The notes beneath the pieces were generated by a model that worked only from the letters and a program-made list of their open reading frames with translations, did no database searches and was not told the DNA's origin. Position numbers and translations under genes: made by a program. A DNA stretch of 64,000 nt from Leptobrachium leishanense (taxonomy: Eukaryota > Chordata > Amphibia > Anura > Megophryidae), in contig CM019064.1 in the NCBI GenBank assembly GCA_009667805.1, forward strand, positions 381,930,049 to 381,994,048, written 5' to 3'. Below are positions 58,231-64,000 of this stretch, in pieces. Each line of letters opens with the position of its first letter. The first letter of the stretch is position 1.

Positions 58231-61200
58231 CAACATCATCATCATCATTGACTTGATTCACTAGTAAGCAGATGTGAATGAGTTTATTAACTTCATAGAA
58301 TGAGGTGATTCAAAAGTGGAATAACCAGTGGATGCATTGTTTTTCTGTCTAAAACAGAATATAGTGTAAATACAGAATAATACATTATACGAAAATATGT
58401 GAAAAGACTAAATTTCCCACTATAACAAACCAAACCCATGTAAAAATGAATGACCTGAATGTACTCTCTAAATATTCTTTACATTTATAGTATTTAATAC
58501 ATGATTTGAATAACGTTCAGGATGCTGTTATTCACCCATACATAAAGTTTTTTTTTTAAGTCCTGTTTTTCCATTTATCTGCACTCAGGGTCAATTTACC
58601 AATAATCCAGTTCTAAAGTAACATAATTCAGTGACATAAGGGGGAAAAATTCACGCTGGGGGAAAAAAGTCTCCATCTCACCTGAATATTTCTCAGTTGT
58701 CATCTCTCTGTTTACTGTTACAACTATGCCTTATTGAAATGTCCAATTATTTAATTATTGTCAAAATATTACATGCTACCATGGCAAATAAGAACAAAAA
58801 AAGTTTATTAACAGTTTGTAAAGGGAAGTGTATTTCATTTTTAAAGGAAAGGTGTAATTATAAAAAAGAACATATGCCAGAAATATATTTTTTTCCAGGC
58901 TACTGTACTTATGACAAATGTAAGATGATGAGTAATTGTTGTACGAACACTCATCTGTCTGAATATCAGACGCTGAAAAACTAAAATAAATCTTATTTTA
59001 AGCTGACAGATCCGCCAGCCCAGGCTAGCACCCTGTAATTTCTCCCCCCCCTTAATACAGACACTGATCATTCTGCCCAGGGTTGCCTTTTTTTCAGATG
59101 GTGCAATAGCATTAGACACTGAAAGTCAGACAATGCTGAGTGCATCATAGCCTATTCAGGATGTGCGATTTTTTGTTTCCTAAACAACAATACCAACAGG
59201 AAACAGTGTCTTTTTTAAAGGCTGTTTCTGTAAGTGTCCTTGTTGTAAAGTCTTTAGGTTTACAATCTCCTGAGATAAAGAGAAGAAACAGACAGACAGA
59301 TATTGCTTCTTCTTTCAGTGAGGCAGACAGTGGTCGGAAGTCCAAGTTCAATTTCAAGAGAGCAGACAGTCTCTCTTTTGGTCTGAAACACTTCTCATGT
59401 CTGCCCATTTGGCAGGAAGATGCTCAGATCTTCATGGCATTGTCTACTAGTACACCCTAAACTTCTGGGACTGCAAAGTGACAGGAAGTGTGAACAGGTA
59501 CCAAGCCAAACATTCTGTGCCTGATACATAAAGTAGAATTCTAGGTCTTCTTTTTGGGGTGCGTTGCATTAAAGGATGATACATTTCTAGTGAACTGAAT
59601 GCAAAGGCAGATTTATGCCTAAATTAACATCAATTACATTCTTAATCCATTGATAGTAGCAAGGAAATATATAATATTTACATTATCAGAACAACATTAT
59701 CTGAAGAACAATATGTAACACACATACACATTGCTCAAGATGAGTCTAGGAAATCACTGGGATGTGATGTTTTCTTACAGATATTTATGATGGATACTTT
59801 TTACATTACTGAGCCTCACAATAACAAGATTCTGAATTTTGGAAAGCTATTCTGGGGTTTAGATATGAATGGTGCCCTCTGTATTTAATGGAACAATCTT
59901 TCTCTAAAAGCAATGCTACTGATTTCCTCTCACTGAGTGTATCTGTGCACTGGGGGAGGGGTGGTGTTTGGAACATAAGGGCAGTACAGACCTGGGATAT
60001 TCTGTTTGAGATGTGTGAAAACCAAGATGCAAATCAATGCATACAGATACATATTGGGTATTCTCCTGGGTATTTACAAACACATACATGATCTCAAATA
60101 TTGTTACAGAAAAGGAATGTGGCTCACTTATCTGGTATACATTTTTTGGGGAGGATGAATAAATGTAACGACCCAAAACCATGTAAACAATATATCAGTG
60201 GCTCACACAATACAAACAGAAAAGACAGACCAAAGCATACCCAGCACCAAAACAGGTCATTTATTGGCAAAACAAATAATATGCACATATATAATAAAAC
60301 AGATAGCTCTGTAGAACACAAAACACACAATGGAGATCCTTGGTAGAACATTAAGTCACACGACATGGTACAAGCAGATGAACACAGGCGATATACACAC
60401 ATCACACACATATTGAAATATTGTTCATTTTTTCTGCTCCTAGAGCATTGATTCTGGTGTCTACCATATCACATCTGCAACTTAGCACCATGCAAAACAT
60501 ATAAACCAAAAGTGTCAATGACAAATCTTTATGACAAAGTGTCTGTCCGTCTGTCTGCACAATAATACTATTTTTACAAATTGTGTAAAAAAATCAGACA
60601 CTGCATTATTTTAAATTAAGTAGTAAAATGACAAATATAATAACACTACGAATAATAATAATAATAATAAAACAAAGACAGGGAAAAAGCATCCTCTATA
60701 TGGGCTAGGTGAGACTTTTACTATTATTGCCTGAGACAAATCGGTGAGTCCAGGCTGTAAGAGGACAATAGCCCATTCAGCAGCCCTGTACCCCAGAACC
60801 CCTTCACTGCCTGGAGCACATGACATGGTCTGTACAGATGCTAGACTCCCTCAGCCCAGTCCGAAGCTAGCCACGGGCTGGGGGATACTGGGCTATGGGT
60901 TTGGAGGGTCCACAAGCACCAACAGATACAAGGAATTAACGGCTGATTTAACAGGAAAAAAGGTGAACTTATTAACTTTATATTTTGTTTATACTCAATC
61001 TTTGAGAACTAAATCACATGTAGTCTCAAGGTATAGTTCTGAATATATGTATGCACATATACATACATATATATGTGTAAATATAATGTGCACATAATTA
61101 TATTTCTATAGAACGAGATCCTCAGTTCACCTGCAGCAGATAAGTTGTTATATCTGTTACATAATATCTGTCTCTAGTTTATGTATCAGTATTTTTGATC

Positions 61201-61309
61201 TTCTGAACTTGGGAACCTGAAAAGTTGACCTAAAGCTTAAATAAATCCATGAAGAGGGCTGCTGATTATGTGGAAATCAGAAGAATTAAACAAGAGTACA
61301 TTACATGGA
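58231..61309. other. no gene recognised
   Basis: AT-rich DNA with scattered GC-richer blocks (59130-59460 and 60740-60960). Frames up to 117 codons on both strands show no domain or family match that I recognise. Confidence 0.45.
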
Positions 61310-61385
61310 TACCATACTGCACTTTATTTGCTCGCCCATTGTACAGTGCTACGGAACTTGTTAGCGCTTTATAAACACTTGTAAC
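61310..61385 (+). mobile_element. L2-type LINE 3' tail
   Basis: The string tgtacagtgctacggaactt, then gcgctttataaacacttgta, matches the L2 end at 11.3 kb. Confidence 0.7.
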
Positions 61386-63220
61386 GGTAAAGGCTAAGTC
61401 CATGTAACTCATTATGCCAGCTGGCTATAACTAGGTAATGGTTATAGTTATAAAGTGTGTCTTCATCGAATATTCTAACTATATAAATATGTGGATGTGG
61501 ACGATATATATATAGTTTATTATTGCAGAGGTCATTTACACATCCCAGCCATTCAAAGAACTGCATCACAGAGCTCATGTGCTACATTCCCCATATGCAG
61601 CACAGAACTCTTGGTAAGATATGCAATATATATATATATTATATATATACACACATTATTCATACTCCGTTACATCCTCGTCGTGTTAAGTTGTCTTGTG
61701 TTGCACTGATTACGTCATATATTCATTTATTTAATAAAAAAAATATTAAGCATATCTCTCTGCCACCTATATTCCATCTCTTTCTCTACATTCATCTCTC
61801 TATCTCTCTTCCTTTTTTCCTCTCCATCTCCTTAACCTTCCTCCTCTGGCTCCCCTCCCCCATTATTCTGCTCTCATCCTCTCCTATCTGTCTGTCATTC
61901 TCTATATTTCGCTCCATCTCAGGGTATTGCTTTACCTCCATTTTTTCTGTCTCCTCTCCCTTCTCTATCCCCTCTTCTCCATCTCTGAATCTCCACTCCA
62001 CCCCCTCTGTCTTTCCCATTCCATCCTTTCCTCCACCATCTCCCACTCTTCAATCCAGTGTAGGTGTTTTCACACTCTGACATACAGGCTGTACATGCTG
62101 ACATACAGGATGCTCTCTATGTGTTGGATTGTATCTCTCTTATATAAACACTCAGTCTGAACCTTTGAATCCAAGAAACCATAATGAATCATATACATAT
62201 TCAAGATTAATGACTATTCAATAAATCTATCTCTTTATTTACTCAGAACACTAAACCATAACATGCAATGCCATCCAGTACATCACTAGTGAATTTTGGA
62301 AATACGATGCTTGCAGCCAGGTGAACCAGTGCTTCCTGAGCTCTCTGCTCCGAAGTCAGGCTTGATGTCAGGATCCATAAATCACTGGCCTGCAGCCCTT
62401 CAGCTAGGAAGGCACAATGAAAAATATACACTATATCCTAAACCTCCTTAATTTGCTACAGTCCTACACCATTGCCTTTAGTCCTAGATATTGTCCCACC
62501 CTTGTCCCATCCCCTCAAATTAACGTCCAACAAGAATAGACAATAATATTAAAAGTCACCATAATCCTTCCCTTTTGTCTGCATAATCACATTGAGTACA
62601 GGTTCCTCTATTGCTACTTTATCAATTGTATCAGTGTTCATACTGCGGTATTGTATTCTTCCCTACCTATCTGTGCAACGATTAATGCCTTTTTACAGGG
62701 CTTTAGAATCTGTTGGTGCACCACAGAGCATAATAATAAAAATAATAATATTTACTATTCCCAAAATATATCAAATCTGCTACAATGGAACATCATGTTA
62801 CCAACAGGCAAAGTATAACTGGTTAAATAAACAAGCTAGGTATCCCAGCAGGCAGTGATAATAGGGCATGTATCTAACCTGGACTAGTCAGTATTTCTCT
62901 GGTCAATTCTAAAGTCATATCCAGGGGCTATTAGGAAAGTGCAATCAGTATTAGATGTTGTTGTACAGATGGCCAGATAGGGCTTTCTCTATTTGCTGAC
63001 CTTTGCTCTGCAGATGACAGCTCCTTGCATTTACCATAATATCTTTTTGACAAAGCATCATGGGATTTGTGGTCCACATGTCATGTAGTTCTGCACTGTC
63101 AAAGTTTAGGGACCTTTGTATTAAGATGGGAAAATGGGGGCAGAAATATTGGGATAACAAAGGTTTGAACTTAACAAATCCTTCATGTGTACTTCCTTCA
63201 TACTCTGTATGTTATGACAC
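61386..63220. other. no gene recognised; C/T-rich block
   Basis: 61750-62060 is a C/T-rich tract (ctctcc words). The Ser/Pro/Leu-rich frame over it (61523-62080) reflects that composition. The rest is AT-rich. Confidence 0.5.
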
Positions 63221-63223
63221 ATA

Positions 63224-63405
63224 CAGGTCTATTCAAAGTAAAGTGAAACTCAGGAGAATGACTGGGGAAGTGAAAATTCTAGGTCAAAATAGCCAAACCT
63301 AAAAAATTCTCCCATTTATCTCACATTCCAAATCAGGTATTTGGTCTAGATTGTTCTCTTCTCCTGCCAGTTCTCCTGGTTTTCACCTTTCTCCGAATAA
63401 CCCTG
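63224..63405. mobile_element. mariner-like MITE, asymmetric form
   Basis: Flanked by TA (63222-63223 and 63406-63407). The left end is a slightly altered CAGGTCTATTCAAAG and the right end is TCCGAATAACCCTG. The core is in the aaacctaaaaaattctccca orientation. Confidence 0.75.
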
Positions 63406-63764
63406 TATGATGTCACAACAGGTTACTACAAGGGATAGTTCAAGCATTGGATTAGATATTATTATATGTCTATAATTTAGCGACATTAAATAATACACAA
63501 TAACAGCAATCCTACTATTATATCGTTTATTTGCCTTATGTTTGTAAATGCCTATTTGTTTCACAAGATAAGTTTATTTATTTTTTGTTCTTCAATTTCC
63601 TTTGTCTCTTTGCCATTCTTGAATGAGGTATGATATACTGGGACAAAAAAAATTGAAAAAAGATTATGATGTGTTGAATTCAATGTACAGTGTGGTTGCG
63701 ACGCATTCATAATTTTAATCAGTTAATCATACTGTACCTGTCAAAACATAGAATCCCTCCATCC

Positions 63765-63767
63765 ATC

Positions 63768-63853
<86 letters not shown>

Positions 63854-63854
63854 A
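63765..63854. repeat. (TATC)n microsatellite
   Basis: About twenty-two tandem tatc units. Confidence 0.9.
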
Positions 63855-64000
63855 ACTGTCCCTCTCTGACCCTCAATCCATACAGAGACCCATCTCTCTT
63901 TGTTATGTAGTATTTTGCTAAAATAATAAAAACGCCACCGAAAAATGATTCAGAATTTTGTTTTCCAAAAGGATCTGATAAATCCTCAATGGTTTAATCA

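Noticed and set aside
59140..59460. 106-codon frame near 59.1 kb
   Set aside because: No recognised motif, no splice context, and the reverse strand also has a frame of similar length.
61523..62080. 185-codon Ser/Pro/Leu-rich frame
   Set aside because: It follows the C/T-rich tract, has no conserved motif, and the opposite strand is open too.

Overview
The window is vertebrate genomic DNA with one recognisable host gene, Hoxc13, on the minus strand: exon 2 at 42918-43174, exon 1 at 47588-48251, and a 4.4 kb intron. The other repeats are typical of an anuran amphibian. DNA transposons and their short derivatives (hAT, PIF/Harbinger-like, mariner-like) dominate, with smaller amounts of Ty3/gypsy, L2/CR1-type LINEs and a tRNA-derived SINE. 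The frog assignment is an inference from the Hoxc13 protein and the repeat mix. No species is claimed.

Layout. 1-4.4 kb is a rearranged Ty3/gypsy mosaic: LTR and gag-like sequence on the minus strand, partly duplicated and interrupted by a hAT element, beside a decayed pol fragment on the plus strand. 4.5-9 kb holds a ~56-bp dispersed unit, a tRNA-headed SINE, LINE tails and an unrecognised frameshifted reading frame. 9-21.4 kb is dense in short inverted-terminal-repeat transposons, including nine CpG-rich Harbinger-like copies and several elements nested in others. 21.5-31.3 kb contains three large inverted repeats (23.2-27.1, 27.4-28.1 and 29.2-31.3 kb). 31.3-33.9 kb holds an L2 LINE end cleanly split by a 1,585-bp hAT element that carries a minisatellite.

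From about 34.7 kb to the end, transposons become sparse. This half consists mainly of AT-rich single-copy-looking DNA with microsatellites, the Hoxc13 gene and its upstream region. Hoxc13 is transcribed toward lower coordinates, so Hoxc12 and the rest of the HoxC cluster should lie in that direction. No Hoxc12 homeobox was recognised by eye in the 42.9 kb available.

The hAT copies with defined 8-bp target duplications all carry versions of the same ~56-bp unit. A SINE and a LINE share the same 3' tail, as expected for a parasite-partner pair. Several repeat tails contain a CTGAnGA / hairpin / GAAA arrangement that resembles the hammerhead ribozyme core. No tRNA, rRNA, CRISPR or bacterial-type feature was found. 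All boundaries were read by eye and may be off by a few bases.
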